64,000 bases of DNA from Rhizobium sp. NRK18 (GCF_024385575.1 NZ_JANFMV010000004.1:248001-312000); one strand, 5' to 3'. Counted from the stretch's first letter, positions 23,857 to 32,512 are shown. The notes: a model not told the origin generated them from the sequence alone. Numbers and translations are program-made.

Positions 23857-25346
23857 TGTACGCCGATCTCGATACCGTCATTTCGCTGGTCTTCAACTGG
23901 AACATGTTGATCGTCATGGTCAGCTGTTCCGCATTCGGCCTGTTTGTCGGTGCCGTACCTGGGCTGTCAGCCACCATGGCGACCGCCATTCTGGTACCGA
24001 TCACCTTTTTCATGGAACCGGTCCCGGCCATCGCCGCGATCGTCACCACAGCCGCCATGGCTATCTTTGCCTCCGACATTCCAGCCGCTCTCCTGCGCAT
24101 TCCCGGCACGGCGGCGTCAGCGGCCTATATCGGAGACCTCAACAGCCTGACCCTGCAGGGTCGTGTCGGGCGCGCGCTCGGCATCTCCGTGGTCGCGTCG
24201 GCGATCGGCGGATTGTTCGGGTCCTCAATTCTGATGCTGGCCGCACCCCAACTGGCCGAGGTGTCACTCAACTTCACCTCATTCGAATATTTCTGGCTGG
24301 CTTTGCTTGGTCTCTCCGCCGCAGTAATGCTCGGTTCGGGTTCGCTGCTGAAGTCATTGATGTCGTTGCTGTTCGGACTGATGATCGCGACGGTCGGCAT
24401 GGACACCACGGCGGGGTATCCGCGGTTTACGTTCGGCCTTGCCACGCTTCTGGACGGCGTTGCATTCGTGCCCGCACTGATTGGCGTATTTGCGATACCT
24501 GAGCTGGTGCGGACCTTCGTCAACCGCGAGCGGACACCGCCAGCGGCTCCCGTGGGCAATCCCTTTCGCATGTTCGACGGACTTGCGGCAGTTCTCTGGC
24601 GCTACAAGACCAACCTGCTCAGGGGATCGGTCATCGGCACCGCAGTCGGAATCCTTCCGGGAGCCGGTTCAGACATCGCATCCTGGATCTCCTACGCAGT
24701 CTCCAAACACTTTTCGAAACAGCCCGCGCTCTACGGCCAAGGCTCGGAGGAGGGCCTGGTCGATGCCTGCTCGGCCAACAATTCGGCCCTGTCGGGCGCC
24801 TATGTTCCGGCGACCGTCTTCGGCATCCCCGGCGATTCCATAACTGCGATTGTGATCGGCGTGCTTTACATGAAGGGCCTCAACCCCGGTCCACTGGTGT
24901 TCATAAACAAGCCGAACGAGGTCATGGCGATTTTCGTCACCTTCTTCCTCGCCAACATCCTCATCGTACCGTTCGGATTGCTGGCCATTGCACAGGCCTC
25001 GCAGGTGCTGCGGGTGCCCAAGCTCGTGCTCGCGCCGCTCATCCTCGGCTTTTGCGTGGTGGGCGCCTATTCGATCAATGCGGCCGCCTCGGGCATCATC
25101 ATCATGCTTGTACTCGGGCTGTTTGCCTATCTCATGGAGGAGAACGGATTTCCCGTTGCACCCTTGATCCTCGGACTGGTGATGGGTCCGCTGGTTGAGC
25201 GGAATCTGGTAACGTCGTTGATCAAGGCTGACGGCGCTCCCCTTGTCTTCGTCGAGAGGCCGATTGCAGCCGGCCTTGCGCTGCTTGTATGTGTCGTCTG
25301 GGCTGTTCCAGCCTTTATGCGCCTGAAAAGGGGACGGATGACATGA
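23856..25346 (+). CDS. tctA: Tripartite tricarboxylate transporter large permease subunit (TctA-like)
   Basis: The 496-residue membrane protein has about ten to twelve hydrophobic segments and the conserved TctA stretches GLFVGAVPGLSATMATAILVP near the N-terminus and SGAYVPATVFGIPGDSITAIV in the middle. It moves the solute across the inner membrane, driven by an ion gradient and fed by TctC. The start overlaps the tctB stop, and its own stop overlaps the GntR start (ATGA at 25343). The gene is intact and of typical length. Confidence 0.94.
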   Translation: MYADLDTVISLVFNWNMLIVMVSCSAFGLFVGAVPGLSATMATAILVPITFFMEPVPAIAAIVTTAAMAIFASDIPAALLRIPGTAASAAYIGDLNSLTLQGRVGRALGISVVASAIGGLFGSSILMLAAPQLAEVSLNFTSFEYFWLALLGLSAAVMLGSGSLLKSLMSLLFGLMIATVGMDTTAGYPRFTFGLATLLDGVAFVPALIGVFAIPELVRTFVNRERTPPAAPVGNPFRMFDGLAAVLWRYKTNLLRGSVIGTAVGILPGAGSDIASWISYAVSKHFSKQPALYGQGSEEGLVDACSANNSALSGAYVPATVFGIPGDSITAIVIGVLYMKGLNPGPLVFINKPNEVMAIFVTFFLANILIVPFGLLAIAQASQVLRVPKLVLAPLILGFCVVGAYSINAAASGIIIMLVLGLFAYLMEENGFPVAPLILGLVMGPLVERNLVTSLIKADGAPLVFVERPIAAGLALLVCVVWAVPAFMRLKRGRMT

Positions 25347-26041
25347 AAAAAATTACGCAGCCGCATTCCCTGGCGGAGATTGCTGCCGCCCAGTTGCGTG
25401 AGGCGATCGTCACCGGACAGCTGCGCCTCGGTGAGAACATCTCCGAGGAAAAACTGGCGCGGCAATTGGGTATCAGCCGCACGCCCATCCGCGATTGTAT
25501 GGCAATCCTGTCAAAGGAAGGCCTCGTCGTCGTTCGCTCCAAGCGCGGTTCGTTCGTCTTTGAGACCAATGTCACGGACATCGGCGAAATTTCCGATTAC
25601 CGGCTCATGCTGGAGCTTCAGGGCATCAAGGCAGCGGTCAGCCACGCACGCGCCGCCTATCTCACCGGCATGATGCAGATCTTGCAGGACATGGAGGCCG
25701 CACTCGGACGCGGAGACAGCGTTGCCTACGGCACGGCCGATACCGCGTTTCACCAACTGGCCTTCGACCTCTGCGGCAACTCCTATCTGCGCGACGCCTA
25801 TAGTCTGGTTGCCGGCCGCATCGCCGCGCTGCGCGCCAACATCACTGCGCCCTACGACGACCGCCGACAGGAGTCTTTCGGCGAGCACAGGGCGATGGCG
25901 GAAATGATTGGCGCGGGAGATTTTTCAGAGCTCGAGACAGCGATGTCTCGCCATGTCGGCCGAACACGCGACGTTTACATCAGGGCTCTCAAGGAGGGAC
26001 ATCTCGGTCCGCCCAGCCCAATTGTCGACGCCACGGCTTGA
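25343..26041 (+). CDS. GntR-family transcriptional regulator (FCD type)
   Basis: The 232-residue protein has an N-terminal winged helix, ISEEKLARQLGISRTPIRDCMAILSKEGLVVVRSKRGSFV at about residues 33-72, and an all-helical FCD ligand domain with the metal/ligand His in DTAFHQLAF and EHRAMAEMIGAGD. It starts inside the tctA stop codon, so it is co-expressed with the transporter. The perfect palindrome at 20852-20868 upstream of the first gene of the locus is its most likely operator, giving a self-contained inducible circuit. The inducer is unknown but is probably the transported acid or its oxo derivative. Confidence 0.9.
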   Translation: MKKITQPHSLAEIAAAQLREAIVTGQLRLGENISEEKLARQLGISRTPIRDCMAILSKEGLVVVRSKRGSFVFETNVTDIGEISDYRLMLELQGIKAAVSHARAAYLTGMMQILQDMEAALGRGDSVAYGTADTAFHQLAFDLCGNSYLRDAYSLVAGRIAALRANITAPYDDRRQESFGEHRAMAEMIGAGDFSELETAMSRHVGRTRDVYIRALKEGHLGPPSPIVDATA

Positions 26042-26069
26042 CCGCCGAGCTCATTCCATGGAGATCAAC

Positions 26070-26930
26070 ATGCACCCTGCCGACAGTTTGAAGAACCTGA
26101 TTTCCGGAGGCGAGATCGTCATGGCGCCTGGAGCGCCCGATCCGCTGACGGCCCGCCTGGTGGAACAGGCAGGCTTTCCGGCTGTCTACATGACAGGGTT
26201 CGGCGCCACAGCCAGCCATCTGGGCCTGCCCGACCTCGGGCTGATGAGCCAGACCGAAATGACGACCCAAGCCCGCAACATGGCACGGGTGGTGACCATA
26301 CCGATCATCGCGGATGCCGACACCGGTTACGGCGGACCGGGCAACATCCAGCGCACCGTGCAAGAGTATATGCAGGCGGGTGTGGCAGCTATCCACCTCG
26401 AGGACCAGCAGCAGCCGAAACGCTGCGGCCAGCTGGCCGGCATAAGGTTGATCCCGGCCGAAGAAAATGTCCGCCGCCTGAAATGTGCAATTGAGGCGCG
26501 CGGCACTGGAAAGCTGCAAGTCATCGCACGTACCGACGCCTTGCCCGCCTCCGGAGCCGAGGAGGCAATCCGCAGGGCCAACATTTATCGCGACGCAGGC
26601 GTTGATCTCGTTTTCGTCGACGGCATCAAAACCATCCGTGACATCGAAACGGTTGCGAGACACGTTGAAGGCCCGAAGGTGGTGAGCATCGTTGACGGCA
26701 ACGAAACAACCGATCTGACGGCCGCACAGCTGGGAGAGATGGGGTTTCAGGTCATATTCTATGCCGTATCGACGCTGTTTTCAGCGGTCAGAGCCGTTCA
26801 GGACACACTTTCAGTCCTCCGGCGAGATGGCACGCCCAAAGCCCGGCAATCCGCCATGGTGACTTATCAGGAATATAGCCAAAGCGTCGGCCTCAACGAT
26901 TTCCAGTCCCTTGATGATCGTTTCGGGTGA
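26070..26930 (+). CDS. Isocitrate lyase/PEP mutase family enzyme (oxaloacetate decarboxylase or dimethylmalate/methylisocitrate lyase-like)
   Basis: The 286-residue TIM-barrel protein has IIADADTGYGG with the Mg2+-binding acidic residues and HLEDQQQPKRCGQLAG, the catalytic-loop region in which true lyases have KRCGH. The His is replaced by Gln here, as in several oxaloacetate decarboxylase and phosphonopyruvate hydrolase relatives. The ATG at 26070 has GGAG 6 bases upstream; ATG 26058 is an alternative. It ends the GlcD-TctCBA-GntR locus and could split or decarboxylate the oxo acid made by the GlcD-like enzyme. Exact chemistry is unresolved. Confidence 0.83.
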   Translation: MHPADSLKNLISGGEIVMAPGAPDPLTARLVEQAGFPAVYMTGFGATASHLGLPDLGLMSQTEMTTQARNMARVVTIPIIADADTGYGGPGNIQRTVQEYMQAGVAAIHLEDQQQPKRCGQLAGIRLIPAEENVRRLKCAIEARGTGKLQVIARTDALPASGAEEAIRRANIYRDAGVDLVFVDGIKTIRDIETVARHVEGPKVVSIVDGNETTDLTAAQLGEMGFQVIFYAVSTLFSAVRAVQDTLSVLRRDGTPKARQSAMVTYQEYSQSVGLNDFQSLDDRFG

Positions 26931-27253
26931 ACAAGAATGTCTGGAATCCGGGCTGCCGCATAAATCTTTGGCGGACGCCGTTATGCAATGGCGTCGACGT
27001 AACCGAATTTGAGAATAGATAGCCCAAGCCGCTTGCCGCTACCTCGCGCAGGTTAAGTTCATCATGCCATTCTCATTGAGGATGTCTGAACCGGAAATCG
27101 AAATGGCATCAGCCGTTTTCAATTTCTCGGTTGTTGGGGTGTTGCGCCGAGACCTGAGGACGTAGCACCTCGACTGGCACCCTATTTGACGGGGCTCCCA
27201 AGGCTTGATCACCAAACTTCGGCTGGCGTCGGCGCACGCAGGCGTTGAAAATC
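26931..27253. other. Intergenic region without a recognised gene
   Basis: This 323-bp gap separates the hydroxy-acid locus from the gluconate dehydrogenase locus. It holds a weak inverted repeat (GACGCC/GGCGTC near 26975-26997) and no clear promoter. A long open frame on the minus strand that enters from 27254 onward is antisense to real genes. No mobile-element sequence could be identified with confidence. Confidence 0.4.
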
Positions 27254-27376
27254 ATGGATGATGACACAGATGCTTTTTTGGTGCCCTCGGATGCGATCAA
27301 GCAGCTGCCATTTCGGGAGCCGGCACCGGCAGGAGAGGTCAGCCCGGCATCCGCCGGCGAAAGGGAGACATCATGA
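27254..27376 (+). CDS. Possible 40-residue small ORF overlapping the gluconate dehydrogenase subunit 3 start
   Basis: An ATG at 27254 opens a 40-codon frame beginning MDDDTDAFLVPSDAIKQLPF. Its TGA overlaps the ATG of the next gene (ATGA at 27373), the arrangement seen in translational coupling. It has no good ribosome binding site and no recognisable domain, so it may be chance. If real it would be a small acidic leader or accessory peptide for the dehydrogenase. Confidence is low because length and composition alone do not support it. Confidence 0.25.
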   Translation: MDDDTDAFLVPSDAIKQLPFREPAPAGEVSPASAGERETS

Positions 27377-28080
27377 GAGATATGCCAGGACGCCCATCCC
27401 GGCGCGGCTTCCTCAAGGGGAGCGCTGCGGGGGTGGCAATTGCTTCGTTTGCCGGTACGGCAAGTGCGCAAGCCCAGGAAAAGGAAGCTCCGCCGCCGCT
27501 CGATCAGTACGAGCGGGTCTATCTCAACGATGCGGAGTGGGCATTCGTGATGGCCGCTTGCGCCCGCCTCATTCCCTCCGACGGCGACGGGCCCGGCGCG
27601 ATCGAATGTCGGGTGCCGGTCTTCATCGACCGGCAGCTCGCAGGCGACTTCGGCAAGGCTTCGGACTGGTACATGCAGGGCCCGTTTGACCCCGCCGCCA
27701 CGCCCACGCTCGGCTTTCAGAGCCCGCTGACGCCGGCGGAAATCTACCGCAAGGCAATTCCGGCGTTTCAGGACTGGTGCAACAAGACCCATGGCGGCAG
27801 TTTCGAAGCCCTCGAACCTGCAAAACAGGACGCCGCACTGACCTCGCTGCAAAAGGGTGAAGTGCCGCTCGATCCCGAGCTTCGGGACTTCTTCTCCTTC
27901 CTGCTGGCCAACACGAAGGAAGGTTATTTTGCCGATCCGGGCTATGGCGGCAATCACGGCATGCAGGCCTGGGTCTATATCGGCTTCCCGGGCGCGCGTG
28001 GCGCCTTCACCTCCTGGCCGGGCCGCGAGAACGCGCAGTATCCGCTGGGTCCCGTCGCGATCAACGGGGAGAGGGCGTAG
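27373..28080 (+). CDS. Gluconate 2-dehydrogenase subunit 3 family protein, Tat-exported
   Basis: The 235-residue protein begins with a twin-arginine signal, RPSRRGFLKGSAAGVAIASFAGTASAQA at about residues 7-34, and continues with EWAFVMAACARLIPSDGDGPGA, the small-subunit signature of periplasmic gluconate/fructose/sorbitol dehydrogenases. The small subunit carries the Tat signal for the complex and lets the flavoprotein hitch-hike. AAGGGAG lies before the ATG. The flavoprotein gene starts 3 bp after its stop, and the cytochrome gene follows, giving the canonical three-gene order. Confidence 0.9.
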   Translation: MRDMPGRPSRRGFLKGSAAGVAIASFAGTASAQAQEKEAPPPLDQYERVYLNDAEWAFVMAACARLIPSDGDGPGAIECRVPVFIDRQLAGDFGKASDWYMQGPFDPAATPTLGFQSPLTPAEIYRKAIPAFQDWCNKTHGGSFEALEPAKQDAALTSLQKGEVPLDPELRDFFSFLLANTKEGYFADPGYGGNHGMQAWVYIGFPGARGAFTSWPGRENAQYPLGPVAINGERA

Positions 28081-28083
28081 ACC

Positions 28084-29856
28084 ATGGCAACGAGAACGGA
28101 TCCCAAGAAGGACGTCGTCATTATCGGGCTTGGCTGGACCGGCGCGATCATGGGCATGGAACTGGCCGGCGAAGGCCTTGAAATCCTCGCGCTCGAGCGC
28201 GGAGAGGACCGCAATACGGTTCCCGATTTCCAATATCCCAACACCTTCGACGAGTTGAAGTACGGCGTGCGCTACGGCCTGATGCAGAAGCCCGTCAACT
28301 CCACGCTGACCGTGCGTCACAATACGCAGGAGACGGCACTGCCCTATCGTCAACTCGGCTCGTTCCTGCCGGGAGATGGCGTCGGCGGCGCCGGTGTTCA
28401 CTGGAACGGCCAGACCTGGAGGCCACAGGCGGTCGAATACCGGCTGCGCTCCTATGTCGAGGAGACCTTCGGCGCCGACATCATTCCAGAAGACATGCAG
28501 CTTCAGGACTGGGGTGTGACGGCTGAGGAGATGGAGCCCTTCCTCACCAAGTTCGAGAGCGTCGCCGGCATTGCCGGCAAGGCCGGCAACATCAATGGCC
28601 AGATCCAGGAGGGTGGCAATCCGTTCGAGGCGCCGCGCTCGGCCGATTATCCGATGCCGCCGCTGAAAAACACGTGGGATTCGGAGCTCTTCGCCGATGC
28701 CGCCCGCAAGATGGGGTATCACCCCTTCCCGCGCCCCTCGGCCAATGCATCGATGCAGTATGTCAACGATTACGGCATGCAACTCGGCCCCTGCAATTAT
28801 TGTGGCTTCTGCGAGCGTTTCGGCTGCAACAACTATTCGAAGTCGTCGCCGCAGGTCTGCATTCTCGATGCGCTGAAACGCAAGCCGAACTTCAGCTACA
28901 AGACCAAATGCGAGGTGCTGAAGATCGAAAAGGCCGCCGACGGCAAGACCGCGACAGGCGTGACCTATTTCGATGACAATACCGGCGAGGAGGTCTTCCA
29001 GCCGGCCGATCTCGTGCTGGTCTGCGCCTACTCGCTGCACAATGTCCACCTTCTGCTGCTCTCCGAAATCGGCCAGCCCTACAATCCGGATACCGGTGAG
29101 GGCGTGGTCGGGCGCAACTATTCCTACCAGATGACCGGGGGGACCGGCCTGTGGTTCAAGGACAAGGTGTTCAACCCGTTCGTGGGCACCGGCGCCGGCG
29201 GCATGACGATCGACGACTTCTCGATGTCGCAGATCGATTTCGGCAAGGAAGGCTTCATCGGCGGCAGCTACATCACCTGTGGTCACACTGGCGGTCGCCC
29301 GATCCAGCAGATGTCGCTTCCGCCGGGCACACCCGGCTGGGGGGCCGGCTGGAAAGCGGCCGTGGGAGAATGGTACGGCCACAATCTCTCGATCGGCTCG
29401 CACGGCTCTAACATGGCCTATCGCGATACCTGTCTCGATCTCGACCCGACCTACAAGGACCGCCACGGCCGTCCGCTGATGCGCATGACCTTCAACTGGA
29501 AGGACAACGACATCAAGATGACCCAGTTCATGAAGGCAAGGATCGAGGAAATCGCCAAGAGCATGAACCCGGATGCCATGGCCTCCGGCTACAAGGGCGA
29601 CGGCGCGCAATATGATGTCCGCCCCTATCAGTCGACCCACAATGTCGGCGGCGCGATCATGGGCATCGACCCGAAGACTTCGGCGATCAACCGGCATCTC
29701 CAGACTTGGGACTGTCATAACGTCTGGGTCATGGGCGCCTCTGCCTTCCCCCAGAACCTGCAGTACAACCCGACGGGCGCGGTCGGCGGTCTCGCCTACT
29801 GGGCGCTCGAGGCGTTGCGCAAGGACTACTTGCCCAACCCAAGACCGTTGATGTGA
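28084..29856 (+). CDS. GMC-family flavoprotein subunit of a gluconate 2-dehydrogenase-like complex
   Basis: The 590-residue protein has the FAD motif VVIIGLGWTGAIMGMELAGEGLEILALERG near the N-terminus, GDGVGGAGVHWNGQTWR, and the C-terminal STHNVGGAIMG (catalytic His about 519) with NPTGAVGGLAYWALEALR. A cysteine cluster GPCNYCGFCERFGC near residues 236-249 matches the iron-sulfur region known from FAD-dependent glucose/gluconate dehydrogenases. It oxidises a sugar or sugar acid in the periplasm and passes electrons to the cytochrome subunit. No signal peptide is present, consistent with co-export through the small subunit. The actual sugar is not determined. Confidence 0.92.
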   Translation: MATRTDPKKDVVIIGLGWTGAIMGMELAGEGLEILALERGEDRNTVPDFQYPNTFDELKYGVRYGLMQKPVNSTLTVRHNTQETALPYRQLGSFLPGDGVGGAGVHWNGQTWRPQAVEYRLRSYVEETFGADIIPEDMQLQDWGVTAEEMEPFLTKFESVAGIAGKAGNINGQIQEGGNPFEAPRSADYPMPPLKNTWDSELFADAARKMGYHPFPRPSANASMQYVNDYGMQLGPCNYCGFCERFGCNNYSKSSPQVCILDALKRKPNFSYKTKCEVLKIEKAADGKTATGVTYFDDNTGEEVFQPADLVLVCAYSLHNVHLLLLSEIGQPYNPDTGEGVVGRNYSYQMTGGTGLWFKDKVFNPFVGTGAGGMTIDDFSMSQIDFGKEGFIGGSYITCGHTGGRPIQQMSLPPGTPGWGAGWKAAVGEWYGHNLSIGSHGSNMAYRDTCLDLDPTYKDRHGRPLMRMTFNWKDNDIKMTQFMKARIEEIAKSMNPDAMASGYKGDGAQYDVRPYQSTHNVGGAIMGIDPKTSAINRHLQTWDCHNVWVMGASAFPQNLQYNPTGAVGGLAYWALEALRKDYLPNPRPLM

Positions 29857-29868
29857 GGAGTGCGGATC

Positions 29869-31203
29869 ATGAAAACGCTAATTCGCATCATTTTCGCACT
29901 CGTCGTCCTCGGTCTGGTGGCATTGGCGGCGATCATCTTCGTGCCGCCCTTTCTCACCAAGCCGGACGGCACTGTTGCCGCAGACTGGAAACCGGCTGCC
30001 GGCGAGGGGCAGTACGCCACGCAGATGGCCGACTGTCAGGCCTGTCACACCGCCGAAGGCGGCAAGCCGTTTGCCGGCGGCCGCGCAATCGAAAGCCCGA
30101 TGGGCACGATCTGGTCAAGCAACATTACCCCCGATCCAAAGACCGGTATCGGCAACTGGACCTACGAGCAGTTCCATGCCGCCCTCGTCGATGGCATCGC
30201 ACCCGGCGGCGTGCATCTCTACCCGGCCATGCCCTATGAGAATTATCGGCACCTGAAGGAAGAGGATATCCGCGCCATCTGGGATTACGTCCACAACGAT
30301 GTCGCGGCGGTCGACAACCCGGTGAAGGAGACGAAACTCGCCTTTCCGTTCGACCAGCGCTGGGGCATCCGCCTCTGGAACTGGCTGGCGCTCGACAAGC
30401 CCGGCTTCCATCCGGACGGCAAGGCATCCGAGAGCGATGCTCTGGCAAGAGGCGCCTATCTGGTGCAGGCGCTCGGCCATTGCGCGGCCTGTCACAGCCC
30501 GCGCGATCAGTTCATGGCCGAGGACGGGAAAAGTGTCGACGATCCTGCCTTCCTGACCGGTGGCGAAATAGACGGCTGGATAGCGCCGGATCTGCGCACA
30601 GCCAAGTCGGCTCTTCAGACCTGGTCCGATCAGGACCTGAAGGACTATCTCACCACCGGCCGCAACGCCCATTCGGCGGTTACTGGTGAGATGCAGCTCG
30701 TTGTGGGCGACTCGCTTCAGTACATGAAGGACGAGGATGCCGACGCGATGGTTGCCTACCTGCGGGCGATTTCGGACGCAAAGCCTAGTCCGAGACCGCA
30801 GCCAGTAGCGAACCAGCGCACTACGGATCGCCTCGATGCTGCTGACGATCCGACGACGGCCAAGCTCAAGGCGGCGAAGGACCTCAGCGATGGAGAGCTG
30901 CTCTATCTCAACAACTGCAGTGCCTGCCACATGCCGGACGGTCAGGGCGCGCCAGGCGTCTTCCCGGCGCTCGCCGGCAATTCGCTGGTGACGGCCGCGA
31001 CGACGAAGGGGCTGACTGAGGTCATCCTGAATGGCGCCGCAATGCCGTCCACAGAAAAGCGGCCCGAGCGGCTGAAGATGCCGGCCTACGCCGACCGGCT
31101 GTCGAATGCCGACATCGCAACGCTCGAAACCTTCCTGCGTGGCGCTTGGGGCAATTCGGCGCCATCGGTGGCGGAAGACGACGTCAAGTCCGTCCGTCCC
31201 TGA
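29869..31203 (+). CDS. Tri-haem cytochrome c subunit of the gluconate 2-dehydrogenase-like complex
   Basis: The 444-residue protein has an N-terminal membrane anchor (IRIIFALVVLGLVALAAIIFV) and three CXXCH haem-binding motifs: CQACH (about residue 56), CAACH (about 205) and CSACH (about 350). This is the standard three-domain architecture of membrane-bound gluconate, alcohol and sorbitol dehydrogenase cytochrome subunits, which hand electrons to ubiquinone. The ATG at 29869 is chosen for GAGGAG 8 bases upstream over the GTG at 29860. It ends the three-gene operon and is followed by a 14-bp-stem hairpin. Confidence 0.93.
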   Translation: MKTLIRIIFALVVLGLVALAAIIFVPPFLTKPDGTVAADWKPAAGEGQYATQMADCQACHTAEGGKPFAGGRAIESPMGTIWSSNITPDPKTGIGNWTYEQFHAALVDGIAPGGVHLYPAMPYENYRHLKEEDIRAIWDYVHNDVAAVDNPVKETKLAFPFDQRWGIRLWNWLALDKPGFHPDGKASESDALARGAYLVQALGHCAACHSPRDQFMAEDGKSVDDPAFLTGGEIDGWIAPDLRTAKSALQTWSDQDLKDYLTTGRNAHSAVTGEMQLVVGDSLQYMKDEDADAMVAYLRAISDAKPSPRPQPVANQRTTDRLDAADDPTTAKLKAAKDLSDGELLYLNNCSACHMPDGQGAPGVFPALAGNSLVTAATTKGLTEVILNGAAMPSTEKRPERLKMPAYADRLSNADIATLETFLRGAWGNSAPSVAEDDVKSVRP

Positions 31204-31217
31204 CAAAGGGCCGTTGC

Positions 31218-31255
31218 TTGTCAGGCCTGCCAGCATTTGCGGGCAGGCCTGACAA
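31218..31255. terminator. Long perfect hairpin after the dehydrogenase operon
   Basis: TTGTCAGGCCTGCC (31218-31231) pairs perfectly with GGCAGGCCTGACAA (31242-31255) around a 10-base loop, 15 bases after the cytochrome stop. There is no T tract after it on either strand. It is probably the operon terminator or an mRNA-stabilising end. Confidence 0.65.
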
Positions 31256-31406
31256 AATAATGGCTACAGACAGCACGACATCGGCGGCGTTGGCGGATAT
31301 TTTAAACTTGGCCGCCTTCAAAAAAGTGACAGGGCTTCAATACTGTGATGGCCTAATACGTCACGATGAAAAGGGCTCCTCTAAGCGGACGCCGACCTGA
31401 TAGTAT
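31256..31406. other. Noncoding flank of the IS3 relic
   Basis: This stretch has lower GC content than its neighbours and contains a 46-codon open frame from 31260 that starts inside the hairpin region and has no ribosome binding site. It is probably leftover mobile-element flank or spacer; nothing is called. Confidence 0.4.
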
Positions 31407-31647
31407 TCACCTGACAAGAGATTTCTCGTTGAGAAGTGGTTTTTGCTTTGAAAACCCGTCTTGCTTCATCTGCCCCTGACCAGAAAGCGCCCTCGCCTGG
31501 TCCAACGCGTACTGCCTGGCCCATTTTTGCCAAACGTTTTCAAGAAAATCCAGATTGCGGGATGCCCATGCAACGCTGCCCCGCTCTCGCACCAACTTTA
31601 CTGCTTCGAACCTGTACTTTCTTTCGGCTGAACTTCCTTCGTTTCAT
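31407..31647 (-). pseudogene. IS3-family transposase OrfA relic, frameshifted and 3'-truncated
   Basis: On the minus strand, an ATG at 31647 begins MKRRKFSRKK, the OrfA N-terminus. An extra A in the run near 31618-31621 shifts the frame. Reading then continues as KYRFEAVKLVRERGSVAWAS and RNLDFLENVWQKWARQYALD, followed by SGQGQMK. This is the helix-turn-helix and leucine-zipper start of IS3-family OrfA. After GQMK the match stops and a stop codon follows at 31407; no OrfB is nearby. The element is dead and marks a recombination boundary between the gluconate and Pot-like loci. Confidence 0.82.
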
Positions 31648-31848
31648 TATTGCGCTCCAGCCTTATTGAATACATCTCGACTCGGTATCCACGAAGCAGG
31701 CATCAGACCGAACAGTAAGCAGGCGCTAAGCTACCTTTTGTCGCCAGCCTCGGCCCGGGCCTCGTTTAGCCGGCAGACGGCCTTGCGGGGCAGGATCTGG
31801 ATCCTGCGGTGGGAGGCCCGCCGGTCGTCAAGAGTTATCAGGGCATCA
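31648..31848. other. Noncoding spacer with a short perfect hairpin
   Basis: No gene is seen between the IS3 relic and the flavin reductase stop codon. GCAGGATC, TG, GATCCTGC (31790-31807) is an 8-bp perfect hairpin that could end minus-strand transcription, but no T tract follows in that direction. Confidence 0.4.
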
Positions 31849-32511
31849 TCATTCTGCAGCCTTTGCATGCCCGCTTTTCCGGCTTTCCCATTCTACCGGT
31901 GAGAGTGTCTTGATATCGAACTGGTCTCGGGTTCGCGCATAGGTGTGCCCGCCCATGCGCCCGACGGCGTCCATCAGCTGCTGGTCGATATGCAGGTTCG
32001 AGGCGTTTACCGCATCGCTGCGGACGAAGGCGCCAACCACTTCACCGAGAATAATCTCGCGGGCAGGCCCCACCTGAAGTGTGGTGTGCCGGCGGCATTC
32101 GAGAGCGGCAGGCGCAGCGAGGATGCGCGGACTTGCCACCATCAGCCCGGGGGTTGTCTCCAGCCCGGCTTCCTCCATTTCGTCCACGCCGGGGTCGAAT
32201 TTGATGGCACAAACTTCCATCCGATCGACAAGCGCGTTGTCGCAGATATGGACGGTGAATTCGCCGGTCTCGCGAATATTGCGGGCGGTATCCTTGAAGC
32301 GCATGTCAGAATAATTCTCGACACCGATAGCGACGATCGCCGGATCGTGCGTCAGCACGTTGAAGAAGCTGAACGGCCCCGCATTCGGCCGACCCTGCCT
32401 GTCAACAGTGGTCACAAGCGCGATCGGTCTCGGTATGACGGTCCCGATCAGGATCTTGTAGCGCTGGCGTTCATCAAGTCTGGCGAAGTCAAAATGGGTA
32501 TGCTCGGTCAT
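31849..32511 (-). CDS. Flavin reductase domain protein (FMN-binding split barrel)
   Basis: The 220-residue protein contains RYKILIGTVIPRPIALVTTVDRQGRPNAGPFSFFNVLTHDPAIVAIGV, the FMN-binding split-barrel core shared by flavin:NAD(P)H reductases and related flavoproteins. The frame opens at 32778 within the upstream gene; the ATG at 32511 is preferred because GAGG lies 6 bases upstream and it starts just past the upstream stop. It is the last gene of a six-gene minus-strand run from 37797. It may supply reduced flavin to a partner oxygenase or act on the imported compound; no oxygenase is present beside it. Confidence 0.85.
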   Translation of the reverse strand: MTEHTHFDFARLDERQRYKILIGTVIPRPIALVTTVDRQGRPNAGPFSFFNVLTHDPAIVAIGVENYSDMRFKDTARNIRETGEFTVHICDNALVDRMEVCAIKFDPGVDEMEEAGLETTPGLMVASPRILAAPAALECRRHTTLQVGPAREIILGEVVGAFVRSDAVNASNLHIDQQLMDAVGRMGGHTYARTRDQFDIKTLSPVEWESRKSGHAKAAE

Positions 32512-32512
32512 G

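Noticed and set aside
26931..27253. Possible mobile-element end in the gap after the PEP-mutase-family gene
   Set aside because: The minus-strand sequence looked vaguely like transposase tail, but no recognisable block or terminal repeat could be found, so no IS was called.
27109..29718. An 869-codon open frame on the minus strand across the gluconate dehydrogenase genes
   Set aside because: It is antisense to two clearly recognised plus-strand genes, has the His/Arg/Gly-rich composition of high-GC antisense frames and no family motif.
31260..31400. A 46-codon open frame after the gluconate dehydrogenase operon
   Set aside because: It starts at the end of the operon hairpin, lacks a ribosome binding site and lies in IS-relic flank.
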